Part shown: in pieces, positions 1 through 7,300 of the stretch
Position numbering within the stretch: the first letter of the stretch is position 1
Layout of the letters: each line of letters opens with the position of its first letter
Origin: Acetoanaerobium sp041831635
GTDB taxonomy: Bacteria > Bacillota > Clostridia > Peptostreptococcales > Filifactoraceae
Reading direction: 5' to 3'
DNA length: 22,162 bases
Assembly: GCA_041831635.1 (NCBI GenBank)
Contig: JBHASY010000089.1
Coordinates: 1-22,162, forward strand
Notes under the pieces: generated by a model
The model's input: only the letters and a program-made list of their open reading frames with translations
Databases searched by the model: none
Told to the model about the DNA's origin: nothing
Translations under genes and position numbers: made by a program

Positions 1-1
1 A

Positions 2-262
2 AAAGAATATAGAGATAAAATAGATGATATTGACAAAAAAATTGTAGAATTGTTTGAGCAAAGGCTAGATGTAGTTAAAAAAATCGGAGAGGTAAAAAGA
101 AAAAATGAAATACCGATAGTAAGCGAACATAGAGAGGCTATAGTAGTAAAGCAAGCAATTTTGAATTTAAAAAATAAAGAGTATAGTGAAGAGGTAACTG
201 AATATATGAACGCTATTATAGGGATATCCAGAAGATTACAAGAAAAATTTAAGGAGAGATAA
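2..262 (+). CDS. Chorismate mutase (AroQ type), 5' end cut by window edge
   Basis: This is the C-terminal part of an all-helical chorismate mutase, which converts chorismate to prephenate at the branch to phenylalanine and tyrosine. The frame is open from base 2 to a stop at 260-262. It reads RDKIDDIDKKIVELFEQR near the start, then IGEVKRKNEIPI and a conserved arginine in SEHREAIV, which is the usual helix 1 to helix 2 pattern of the AroQ family with its R, K and R/E active-site positions. A TTG at 50 could be called as a start, but that would remove most of helix 1, so the true start lies at or just before base 1. The visible part is 86 residues, close to the usual length of a stand-alone domain. 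An upstream fused domain cannot be excluded. The next gene begins 1 base after its stop, which suggests one transcript. Confidence 0.85.
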   Translation, partial: KEYRDKIDDIDKKIVELFEQRLDVVKKIGEVKRKNEIPIVSEHREAIVVKQAILNLKNKEYSEEVTEYMNAIIGISRRLQEKFKER

Positions 263-263
263 T

Positions 264-800
264 ATGTTAAAGAGAATAGTACTGAATTTAGAAGTTTTGG
301 AAAGTATGCTTTATTTTTGGCAGGCTACAAAAGACAAAGAAAAGGTAGGAGAGTCCTATATCATGAGCATAGCTGAAAAGGATGCTATGAAAGAGATATA
401 CGATGAAGAGTTCACAAAAGAATCTGTGAGAGTGGTTTTAAGTGCTATATCGAATAGAGAGATATTAAACAGTACAAACAAAAAGGAGAGAAGATTTTGG
501 AATAATAATATGTGGATGCTTGAGGATATGACTTTGATGCAACAGATGATAGCACCGCTTAAAAAGTTGAATTTAGATAATATAACCGAAGAAATCAATG
601 AAGTTAAGCCTGACTTTCCTGACAAAGAGATAGAAATCATCTTTTTGCCGGGGCATATGGACGTTAGCAAAATTGAAAACAGTAAATTATATTTGAACTT
701 TTTTTTAGTAAAACCGGATTTGTTTGATGAGGAAATGGTTTTATTTGAAGATAAAGAAGTAAGGGAGTATATTAAAGATCTAATTTTGTCAATGAACTAG
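264..800 (+). CDS. Conserved-looking protein of unknown function, 178 aa
   Basis: The 178-residue product is soluble and acidic, with no signal peptide or membrane segment. The ATG at 264 is preceded by GGAGAG and follows the chorismate mutase stop by one base, so the two are probably cotranscribed. Visible landmarks are an aromatic and aspartate-rich N-terminus with the motif LYFWQATKDKEKV, a central RRFWNNNMWMLEDM segment, and an acidic C-terminal tail. I do not recognise the family with confidence. The FWNNNMWM stretch faintly recalls small uncharacterised proteins of anaerobes and spirochaetes named after Treponema denticola TDE2712, but this is memory and not a search result. No catalytic motif is evident. 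Confidence 0.75.
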   Translation: MLKRIVLNLEVLESMLYFWQATKDKEKVGESYIMSIAEKDAMKEIYDEEFTKESVRVVLSAISNREILNSTNKKERRFWNNNMWMLEDMTLMQQMIAPLKKLNLDNITEEINEVKPDFPDKEIEIIFLPGHMDVSKIENSKLYLNFFLVKPDLFDEEMVLFEDKEVREYIKDLILSMN

Positions 801-816
801 TTTAAAGGAGGTTAGG

Positions 817-2004
817 TTGAAAAAAACAGTGATAATCGGGGCAGGACCGTCCGGTATGACAGCTGCACTTTACGCTTCGAAAAGGGGTTCTAATGTAACA
901 TTACTGGATAAAAATAAAATCTTAGGGAAAAAACTTCTTATGACAGGTGGAGGCAGGTGCAATATTACAAGCAATCTGCCTCTAAGCAATTTTTATTCAC
1001 ATATTACAGGGAACGAAAAATTTTTATATAGTTCATTTAATTTTTTTGGAAAAGATGAACTTTTAAAAATGTTTGAAGATGAGGGAGTTAAATTTAAAAC
1101 TGAGGGAGAAAAAATATATCCTAAATCTAATAAAGCAGATGATATTTTATCGGTTTTAGAAAAATTGTTAATTAAAAACAAAGTCGATATCAGACTCAGT
1201 GAAGATGTAACTGATATAATAATCGAAAACTGTAAGGTAAGAGGAGTAAAAACGAATAAAAAAATATATAGTGCAGACAGTGTTATAGTATGCTCAGGTG
1301 GGTGTAGCTATACGGCTACAGGTTCAGATGGTAATTTGTTTCCTATTTTAAAAAAATACGGCGTAAAAATAACTGAGTTTTATCCGGCTCTAGTTCCAAT
1401 TAAAACTCCTATGTTTTCAAAACTTGCAGGAATATCTCTAGAAGATGTAATACTGACTTCAAAATATAACAAAAAACAATATTCAACTAGAGGATCTATC
1501 CTATTTACACATAGTGGAATAAGCGGACCTGCTGTACTTGATTTAAGTAGTTATATATCATGCTATGATCCTGGAGATATAAGTTTAGTGATTGATTTTT
1601 TGTCAGATATGAATATGAGTCAAATATCAGATATACTATATGAAAAATCGAAGAAAAATCTTTATAACAGGTTCAAGGGTTATCTTCCGATAGAACTTAT
1701 AAGAACTATACTTCCTGATATAGATGTTGATGAGATTTTTAATTTAAAAAAGGCTGAGTCTAATGAAATACTTTGCAAGTTAAAGTCATATAGTGTGAAA
1801 ATAACAGGTTTTGGAAAGATAGAAGAAGGAATAGTGACTAAAGGAGGAGTAGATTTAAAAGGAGTAAATCCGTCAACTTTGGAATCCAAAATTATAAGAG
1901 GTCTTTATTTTGCGGGAGAAGTTTTGGATTTAGACGCAAATACAGGAGGATACAATCTGCAAATAGCTTTTTCTACAGGGGCTTTAAGCGGATATAATTC
2001 CTAG
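817..2004 (+). CDS. NAD(P)/FAD-dependent oxidoreductase, BaiN/HI0933 family
   Basis: This is a flavoprotein of the HI0933/YhiN/BaiN family. An N-terminal dinucleotide fold is visible (VIIGAGPSGMTAALYASKRG, residues about 5-24), followed by the family signature MTGGGRCNIT near residue 45. Near the C-terminus is the FAD-closing segment GEVLDLDANTGGYNLQIAF. At 395 residues it has full length for the family. The start is TTG at 817, supported by a perfect AAAGGAGG at 804-811 with a 5-base spacer; no nearby ATG fits. Some family members reduce C=C bonds (BaiN acts on oxidised bile acids), but for most the substrate is unknown, so no specific substrate is assigned. It follows the 178-aa gene by 16 bases, and a hairpin downstream probably ends the transcript. 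Confidence 0.9.
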   Translation: MKKTVIIGAGPSGMTAALYASKRGSNVTLLDKNKILGKKLLMTGGGRCNITSNLPLSNFYSHITGNEKFLYSSFNFFGKDELLKMFEDEGVKFKTEGEKIYPKSNKADDILSVLEKLLIKNKVDIRLSEDVTDIIIENCKVRGVKTNKKIYSADSVIVCSGGCSYTATGSDGNLFPILKKYGVKITEFYPALVPIKTPMFSKLAGISLEDVILTSKYNKKQYSTRGSILFTHSGISGPAVLDLSSYISCYDPGDISLVIDFLSDMNMSQISDILYEKSKKNLYNRFKGYLPIELIRTILPDIDVDEIFNLKKAESNEILCKLKSYSVKITGFGKIEEGIVTKGGVDLKGVNPSTLESKIIRGLYFAGEVLDLDANTGGYNLQIAFSTGALSGYNS

Positions 2005-2044
2005 ATTTAAATTCAAAGTCACTAAAAGATATGTTTATTTATTT

Positions 2045-2082
2045 GATAGAAAATTTCTATTAGACTAGAAATTTTTTCTATC
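2045..2082 (+). terminator. Hairpin after the flavoprotein gene
   Basis: The arms at 2045-2059 and 2066-2082 (GATAGAAAATTTCTA and TAGAAATTTTTTCTATC) pair over 15 positions with a two-base bulge and a 6-base loop. The stem itself is A/T-rich and no clean T-run follows, so it may act in either direction. It is the only terminator candidate before the next operon. Confidence 0.5.
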
Positions 2083-2130
2083 TTATGATTAGAGATGATA
2101 GTATTATAAATTTTTATAGGAGGTATTAAA

Positions 2131-3285
2131 ATGGAACTAAGAAAAGAATTACCGGAGATTTTTGAAGATTTTTCAGAAGCTAGAAGAAATGGATTTCTTG
2201 CAGCAAAACAATTCAAAGACCAAAACAAGCCGTTAGTTGGAACTTTTTGTACATATATGCCACAAGAACTGCCAATTGCAATGGGAGCAGCTGTGGTTTC
2301 TCTATGTGCTACGTCTGATGAAACTATAGCTGAGGCTGAGGTTGATTTACCGAGAAACCTTTGTCCGCTTATAAAATCAAGCTATGGATTTGGAAAAACA
2401 GATAAATGTCCTTACTTTTATTTTTCTGACCTAGTTGTAGGAGAAACTACTTGTGATGGTAAAAAGAAGATGTACGAATATATGGGAGAGTTCAAAGACG
2501 TTCATGTAATGCATCTTCCCAACACTCAAGCAGGAGAGCAAGCTTTTGAACTTTGGAAGAGTGAAATTGTAAAATTGAAAAAAGTATTGGAAGAAAAATT
2601 CGGTGTAGAAATAACCGAAGATGCGATAAAAGAAGCTATAAGACTGAAAAATAAAGAGCGTTCAGCACTCAAAGAATTTTATTCTCTTGGGAAATTAAAT
2701 CCTCCGGCACTTTCAGGTGGCGATATACTAAAAGTTCTTTATGGTGCTACATTTAAATTTAACAAAGAAGATACTATCGAAGAAGTAAAAAATCTTACTA
2801 AAAAAGTTTTAGATGAATACAACGCCGGAAAAAAATTAGAATCAAAACCTAGAATACTTATCACAGGATGTCCTATCGGCGGAGTAACTGAAAAAGTGGT
2901 TAAGGCAATCGAGGATAACGGGGCTTATGTTGTTTTCTTTGAAAACTGTATGGGAGCAAAGGCTGTAGAGGATAATGTATCGGAAGAAAATCTCGACGTT
3001 TATGGAGCACTTGCCCAAAAATATCTTTCTATAGGATGTTCATGTATGACGCCTAACCCTAATAGAATAAAATTACTTGATAGAGCGATAGACGAGTATA
3101 AGGTGGATGCGGTAGTGGACGTACTATTACAAGCCTGTCATACCTACAGTGTAGAGACTATGGCTATAAAACAATTTGTAAACAAAGATAAAAACATTCC
3201 ATATATGAGTATAGAAACTGATTACTCTACATCAGATGTAGGACAGCTAAATACCAGAATGTCAGCATTTATCGAAATGTTATAG
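2131..3285 (+). CDS. Double-cubane-cluster anaerobic reductase (2-hydroxyacyl-CoA dehydratase-like)
   Basis: This 384-aa protein belongs to the HgdB/FldC superfamily of 2-hydroxyacyl-CoA dehydratase subunits. It stands alone with an activase, instead of in an alpha/beta subunit pair, which matches the YjiM-like double-cubane cluster proteins. Ten cysteines are present: C40, C59, C78, C93, C108, C247, C273, C303, C305 and C336. Several are in family contexts: NLCPLIKSSYGF, DKCPYF, TGCPIGG, ENCMG, GCSCMTPNPNR and QACHTYS. These suffice to ligate a [Fe8S9]-type double cubane. A strong SD (AGGAGG) precedes ATG 2131. No acyl-CoA ligase, CoA-transferase or second dehydratase subunit lies nearby, arguing against a classical amino-acid fermentation dehydratase. 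The physiological substrate of these proteins is not established. Confidence 0.88.
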   Translation: MELRKELPEIFEDFSEARRNGFLAAKQFKDQNKPLVGTFCTYMPQELPIAMGAAVVSLCATSDETIAEAEVDLPRNLCPLIKSSYGFGKTDKCPYFYFSDLVVGETTCDGKKKMYEYMGEFKDVHVMHLPNTQAGEQAFELWKSEIVKLKKVLEEKFGVEITEDAIKEAIRLKNKERSALKEFYSLGKLNPPALSGGDILKVLYGATFKFNKEDTIEEVKNLTKKVLDEYNAGKKLESKPRILITGCPIGGVTEKVVKAIEDNGAYVVFFENCMGAKAVEDNVSEENLDVYGALAQKYLSIGCSCMTPNPNRIKLLDRAIDEYKVDAVVDVLLQACHTYSVETMAIKQFVNKDKNIPYMSIETDYSTSDVGQLNTRMSAFIEML

Positions 3286-3294
3286 GAGGAATTG

Positions 3295-4065
3295 ATGTTA
3301 GTCATAGGAATTGATTCAGGCTCTACTACTACAAAGGGAGTTTTGTTTGAAAATAATTCGATTATAAAAACCCTTATAGAGCCTACAGGGCATAATCCAA
3401 AGGCTACTATGGAGAGCGTACATCTAGCGCTTGCTAAAGAGGAAGAAGTTTACACGGTGACGACAGGATATGGCAGAAACTTACTTGAAAACGCTGATAA
3501 GTCTATAACGGAGATAACCTGCCATGCAAAAGGCGCTCAGTATCTTTGCAAAGGAATTGACGCTGTAATCGACATAGGTGGACAGGACAGTAAGGCAATT
3601 ATGCTAAATTCTGACGGCCAAGTAGTAGATTTTCTCATGAATGATAAGTGTGCGGCAGGGACAGGCAGATTTATTGAAGTGATGATGAGAATACTTAATA
3701 AAGATATAAATCAAATAGATAATTTTATAAAAGACAAGACTGCTATTAAGATTTCAAGTATGTGTACAGTTTTTGCTGAAAGTGAGGTAGTCAGTCTTTT
3801 AGCAAATAACAATGCGCCTGAAAATATTGCCAAAGGCGTAATCGACTCTATATGTACCAGAACTGCTAACTTTGCAAGGAAAATGCCTATAAACTCCAGG
3901 TCAAAGGTATTTTTCAGTGGTGGACTTGCAAAGAGCAATGAAGTTAGGTTGCTTTTGGCAGAAACCTTAAATTGCGAAGTAGTTACTCACGAATACGCTC
4001 AGTATGTAGGAGCTATAGGAGCGGCAGTTATAGGAGATCGAAAGGCAAATAAAATGTTTATATAG
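3295..4065 (+). CDS. Acyl-CoA dehydratase activase (HgdC/YjiL-like ATPase)
   Basis: This 256-aa ASKHA-fold ATPase injects a low-potential electron into the partner reductase at the expense of ATP. The phosphate-1 loop GIDSGSTTTKG lies at residues 5-15 and the second motif DIGGQDSKA at about 93-101. C119 (DKCAAGTGRF) and C157 (SSMCTVFAESEV) are the two cysteines that in this family let a dimer hold one [4Fe-4S] cluster. The GGLAKSN motif near the C-terminus closes the nucleotide site. I chose ATG 3295, not the overlapping in-frame TTG at 3292, because GGAGG at 3285-3289 then has a 5-base spacer. The SD overlaps the stop codon of the reductase gene, so the pair is translationally close and surely cotranscribed. 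Confidence 0.92.
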   Translation: MLVIGIDSGSTTTKGVLFENNSIIKTLIEPTGHNPKATMESVHLALAKEEEVYTVTTGYGRNLLENADKSITEITCHAKGAQYLCKGIDAVIDIGGQDSKAIMLNSDGQVVDFLMNDKCAAGTGRFIEVMMRILNKDINQIDNFIKDKTAIKISSMCTVFAESEVVSLLANNNAPENIAKGVIDSICTRTANFARKMPINSRSKVFFSGGLAKSNEVRLLLAETLNCEVVTHEYAQYVGAIGAAVIGDRKANKMFI

Positions 4066-4073
4066 TCCATTTG

Positions 4074-4112
4074 AAATACACCCTATAAAACGTGGGGTGT
4101 ATTTATTTTTTT
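4074..4112 (+). terminator. Rho-independent terminator after the reductase/activase pair
   Basis: A perfect 10-bp stem joins AAATACACCC (4074-4083) to GGGTGTATTT (4095-4104). The loop is 11 bases and a run of seven T follows (4106-4112). It separates the reductase/activase operon from ktrB. Confidence 0.9.
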
Positions 4113-4142
4113 AATATGTCCTTTAATGCATTTATGTAATAA

Positions 4143-4170
4143 TTGAAATATATTTCCTTTGAGTTATAAT
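4143..4170 (+). promoter_or_regulatory. Sigma-A-type promoter for ktrBA
   Basis: TTGAAA at 4143-4148 and TATAAT at 4165-4170 are separated by 16 bases. Predicted transcription starts about 25 bases before the ktrB ATG, after the upstream terminator. The leader is too short to hold a c-di-AMP (ydaO-type) riboswitch. Confidence 0.7.
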
Positions 4171-4200
4171 ATAATGTGTTAACTAAAAAGGAGAACTAGT

Positions 4201-5553
4201 ATGATTAGGATACCAAAGGAAAAGAATAGATATGAATTTTCTGCATCACAGATTATAGTAATAGGTTTTGCTGTTGTTATTATCATTGGAGGAATACTTC
4301 TTAATCTACCTATTGCTAATGTAAATAACGAAAGAGCAGGTTTTTTAAATTCTATATTTACTGCTACATCAGCAGTTTGTGTTACAGGACTTGTGGTGGT
4401 TGATACAGGAACCTATTGGACGGCATTTGGAAAAACAGTTATAATGTTTTTAATCCAAATAGGTGGACTAGGATTTATGTCAATCGCAACTTTTGGAGCT
4501 CTACTTATTGGCAAAAAAATATCTTTGAAAGAGAGACTTATACTAAAAGAATCTTTAAATCAAAATAAATTATCAGGAGGGGTAAAACTAACAAAAAGAA
4601 TGTTATACGGGACATTTTTTATAGAATTTATAGGAGCACTTATACTGTCTTTAAAATTTGTTCCCGTATATGGATATAAAAAAGGTATTTTTTATTCTGT
4701 ATTTCATTCGGTGTCTGCTTTTTGCAACGCCGGATTTGACTTAATAGGTAATGGCAGGTCTCTTGCTCCTTTTGTCGACAGTATTATAATAAATTCTACT
4801 ATAATGCTGTTGATTATTTTAGGCGGACTTGGATTCGCTGTGATGTTTGATGTCGTAGATAAAAAAAGTTTTAGAAAATTAAAGTTACATTCAAAAATAG
4901 TTGTTAGCGTGAGTATTATTTTAATTGCTATATCATTTATTTTGTTTTTTGTAATGGAAAGTCCAAATCCGAATACTATGAAGACCTTATCTTTAAAAGG
5001 AAAGGTTTTAGCCTCATTATTTCAAGCAGTATCTCCAAGAACAGCAGGGTTTAACACTATTGATTTAACCGGTATGAAAGACAGTTCAAAGCTGCTGACC
5101 ATTATACTTATGTTTATAGGTGGCTCTCCCGCATCGACAGCAGGTGGCATAAAAACATCTACACTTGCGATTTTGATATTAGCAGTGAGAACATTAGTGT
5201 CAGGAAAGGATAATTTAGAAATATTTGGCAGGAGAATTTCTTATTCCTTTGTGAATAAATCGCTAGCGGTGGTATTTATAGGTATAGTTGTAGTTATTAG
5301 TGGAACTATGATCTTATCACTTGTCGAAGGTTCGCAGGATTTTTTAACTATACTATTTGAAGTGGTTTCTGCTTTTGGAACAGCCGGATTATCACTGGGA
5401 ATAACTTCATCAATGAAGAATATCAGTAAAATACTGATTGTTTTTATTATGTTTATAGGAAGAGTAGGTTCGCTTACTATACTTCTGGCATTATCAAGTA
5501 ATGAAAAAAAATCGTTATATAATTATCCTGAAGAAAAAGTTATTGTAGGTTAG
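4201..5553 (+). CDS. ktrB: Potassium uptake channel subunit KtrB (TrkH/Ktr family)
   Basis: This 450-aa integral membrane protein is the K+ (Na+-dependent) translocating subunit of a Ktr system. Four pore repeats are visible, each with a selectivity-filter glycine: AVCVTGL (G63), AFCNAGF (G178), SPRTAGF (G283) and AFGTAGL (G396). The loop GGSPASTAGGIKT at about 308-319 is the conserved intramembrane gating loop. Length and the short cytosolic N-terminus fit KtrB better than the longer TrkH. AAGGAG lies 7 bases before ATG 4201. Its regulator ktrA begins 12 bases after the stop, so the two make a standard KtrBA operon with channel first. Confidence 0.95.
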   Translation: MIRIPKEKNRYEFSASQIIVIGFAVVIIIGGILLNLPIANVNNERAGFLNSIFTATSAVCVTGLVVVDTGTYWTAFGKTVIMFLIQIGGLGFMSIATFGALLIGKKISLKERLILKESLNQNKLSGGVKLTKRMLYGTFFIEFIGALILSLKFVPVYGYKKGIFYSVFHSVSAFCNAGFDLIGNGRSLAPFVDSIIINSTIMLLIILGGLGFAVMFDVVDKKSFRKLKLHSKIVVSVSIILIAISFILFFVMESPNPNTMKTLSLKGKVLASLFQAVSPRTAGFNTIDLTGMKDSSKLLTIILMFIGGSPASTAGGIKTSTLAILILAVRTLVSGKDNLEIFGRRISYSFVNKSLAVVFIGIVVVISGTMILSLVEGSQDFLTILFEVVSAFGTAGLSLGITSSMKNISKILIVFIMFIGRVGSLTILLALSSNEKKSLYNYPEEKVIVG

Positions 5554-5565
5554 GAGAAAGTTGAT

Positions 5566-6216
5566 ATGAAAAATTATGTTGTTATAGGATGTGGGCGATT
5601 CGGTTCTTCGGTTGCAAAAACTTTGTATAATCTGGGGCATGAGGTATTGGCAATAGATAAAAATGAAGAAAATGTTCAAAACATTGCAGAAAAAGTCACG
5701 CATGCTGTAGAAGCCGACTGTACAGATGAAAATGTACTCAAGTCGTTAGGAATTAGAAATTTTGATGTTGCGGTAATAAGCATAGGTTCTGATATTCAGT
5801 CTTCTATTATGACGACTCTCATATGCAAAGAATTAGGAGTGCCATATGTACTTTGTAAGGCACAAAACGAACTTCAAGCAAAAGTTCTATATAAGATAGG
5901 GGCAGATAGGGTGGTGTTTCCAGAAAGAGATATGGGTATAAAAGTAGCTCATAATTTAGTATCTCAAAATGTGTTAGAGTATATTGAATTGGATCCGAAC
6001 TATTCTATTGCAGAAATAGTAACGCCTTTAAAATGGGTTGGGAAAAACATGAAAGAACTAAATTTAAGAGTTAGTTATGGAATAAATGTTATGGCGGTAA
6101 AGAATGGAAAACATATTAGCCTTTCTCCTGAAGCTGATAGTGTTTTAAAAGAAGGAGATATCTTGGTTGTGATAGGAAGAAATGAACAGATAAGTAAGGT
6201 GGAAGAAGGAGGTTGA
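5566..6216 (+). CDS. ktrA: Potassium channel regulatory subunit KtrA (RCK domain)
   Basis: This 216-aa cytosolic protein forms the octameric gating ring that binds KtrB. The N-terminal RCK domain has the Rossmann motif GCGRFGSS (G8, G10, G13) and an acidic residue at the end of the second strand (AIDKN, D31), the pattern for NAD(H)/ATP/ADP binding. A helix-rich linker follows, then a C-terminal RCK_C domain from about 140 to 216. RCK_C domains in this family can bind c-di-AMP; the sequence does not prove it here. The stop codon overlaps the SD region of the next gene, which starts 1 base later, so the methyltransferase is read on the same message. Confidence 0.95.
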   Translation: MKNYVVIGCGRFGSSVAKTLYNLGHEVLAIDKNEENVQNIAEKVTHAVEADCTDENVLKSLGIRNFDVAVISIGSDIQSSIMTTLICKELGVPYVLCKAQNELQAKVLYKIGADRVVFPERDMGIKVAHNLVSQNVLEYIELDPNYSIAEIVTPLKWVGKNMKELNLRVSYGINVMAVKNGKHISLSPEADSVLKEGDILVVIGRNEQISKVEEGG

Positions 6217-6217
6217 T

Positions 6218-7003
6218 ATGAAAATTATTGAATCTTTTGATAACCCTAAATTCAAACTGGCTATGTCTTTGAAACAAAGCAAGTACAGAAAGAAAAACCA
6301 GATGTTTTTAGCTGAGGGACTACGAAATGTTGAACTTGCCATTGAAAATCCAAAGACGATAAATATGGTGTTTATTCAAGATGATAAGGCAAATGAACCT
6401 AGATATTTAGAGATAATAAAAAATACAGGAGACAAGTCGTTTATTCTTAATAGTAAATTGATGGATACAGTCAGTGATACAATCACTTCACAGGGGATAA
6501 TTGCTGTATGTAATTTTAAAAACTTTTCTATAGATGATATTGAGTTTAGTAGTGATATTATTATACTTGATAAAATTCAAGATCCCGGAAATCTTGGAAC
6601 TATTCTAAGAACAGCTGATGCAGCCGGTTTTATTACTGTGATATGTACAAAGGGAACTACAGATATATATTCTCCGAAGGTAGTCAGATCAGCGATGGGT
6701 TCTCTTATACATTTAAAAATTGTATATATAGATGATTATGAAAGTTTAAATATTCTTAGAAAGAATGGATATAAAATAGTATCTTCATCATTACAAGACG
6801 CTGCGGATTATAAAGTAATCAGCAGTATCAGTGCTAAGATAGCTATGGTTCTCGGCAATGAGGCTAATGGAGTAGGTGATGAATTACTGGACTTATCAGA
6901 TCTAAAAGTTAAAATTCCCTTATATGGAAAGGCGGAATCTTTAAACGTAGGAATAGCTGGAGGAATTTTAATGTACAAAATTAAAGAAAGAGTCTTGCCT
7001 TAA
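6218..7003 (+). CDS. TrmH/SpoU-family rRNA 2'-O-methyltransferase
   Basis: This 261-aa SAM-dependent RNA ribose methyltransferase has an N-terminal substrate-binding domain (about 1-105, starting with the conserved SFDNPKFK and AEGLRNVE segments) and a C-terminal knotted SPOUT domain. All three SPOUT motifs are present: DPGNLGTILRTADAAGF (122-138, with N125 and R131), VLGNEANGV (211-219) and SLNVGIAGGI (241-250). These cover the catalytic arginine and the SAM-binding trefoil knot. It resembles the Firmicutes YsgA/RlmB-like group that often sits before pheST; the exact rRNA nucleotide cannot be read from sequence. GGAGG precedes ATG 6218 and overlaps the end of ktrA. Confidence 0.93.
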   Translation: MKIIESFDNPKFKLAMSLKQSKYRKKNQMFLAEGLRNVELAIENPKTINMVFIQDDKANEPRYLEIIKNTGDKSFILNSKLMDTVSDTITSQGIIAVCNFKNFSIDDIEFSSDIIILDKIQDPGNLGTILRTADAAGFITVICTKGTTDIYSPKVVRSAMGSLIHLKIVYIDDYESLNILRKNGYKIVSSSLQDAADYKVISSISAKIAMVLGNEANGVGDELLDLSDLKVKIPLYGKAESLNVGIAGGILMYKIKERVLP

Positions 7004-7023
7004 AAGTAAAATTGTGGTACTAT
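6995..7023 (+). promoter_or_regulatory. Possible promoter of the pheST leader
   Basis: TTGCCT (6995-7000) and TACTAT (7018-7023) are 17 bases apart, each matching four of six consensus positions, and overlap the end of the methyltransferase gene. A start near 7030 would precede the T-box stem I. Other weak combinations exist nearby (TACTAT at 7039-7044), so the exact start is uncertain. Confidence 0.35.
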
Positions 7024-7044
7024 TATCGAATATTTGAATACTAT

Positions 7045-7268
7045 GTGGCTATGACGAAGAAAAGTATTTATTGGTAGCATTTCAGAGAGAGAACGGTTGC
7101 TGAGAGTTCTTATGCCTGTCAATGAAGAAGTTCACTTCCGAGCCGAAAGCTGAAAACATATTATGTAGGCTTTTCGCAAGAAAAAGCGATAAAATATCAA
7201 CAAGAGTCCTTTGATTTAGGGTGGTACCGCAGTTAATGATTGCCCCTGAGTATTAAAGGTCTTTTTTT
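7045..7268 (+). promoter_or_regulatory. T-box leader sensing uncharged tRNA-Phe
   Basis: A class I T-box riboswitch precedes pheS. The invariant T-box AGGGTGGTACCGC is at 7218-7230. Stem I can be traced: GAAG (7056-7059) pairs with CTTC (7135-7138), TTGG..GCAT with ATGC..TCAA above it, and AGAAC with GTTCT around the distal loop. Between the upper and lower stems the specifier loop holds TTC at 7131-7133, a phenylalanine codon, followed by A as expected. The terminator arm CCTTTGAT (7208-7215) pairs with ATTAAAGG (7252-7259), followed by TCTTTTTTT. The T-box lies inside this hairpin, so antiterminator and terminator exclude each other. Inference: uncharged tRNA-Phe relieves termination and raises pheST expression. 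Confidence 0.92.
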
Positions 7269-7300
7269 ATACATTAAATTATTGTGAGGAAGGTGTAAAA

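Noticed and set aside
356..670. 104-aa open frame on the minus strand inside the 178-aa gene
   Set aside because: It lies wholly antisense to a better-supported gene with a good SD and coupled start, and its translation shows low-complexity Ser/Ile/Leu content typical of a shadow frame.
3292..3294. TTG start for the activase gene
   Set aside because: Only 2 bases would separate it from GGAGG; the adjoining ATG at 3295 has proper spacing.
4113..4200. c-di-AMP riboswitch before ktrB
   Set aside because: The region holds only a promoter and about 25 bases of leader, far too short for a ydaO-type element.
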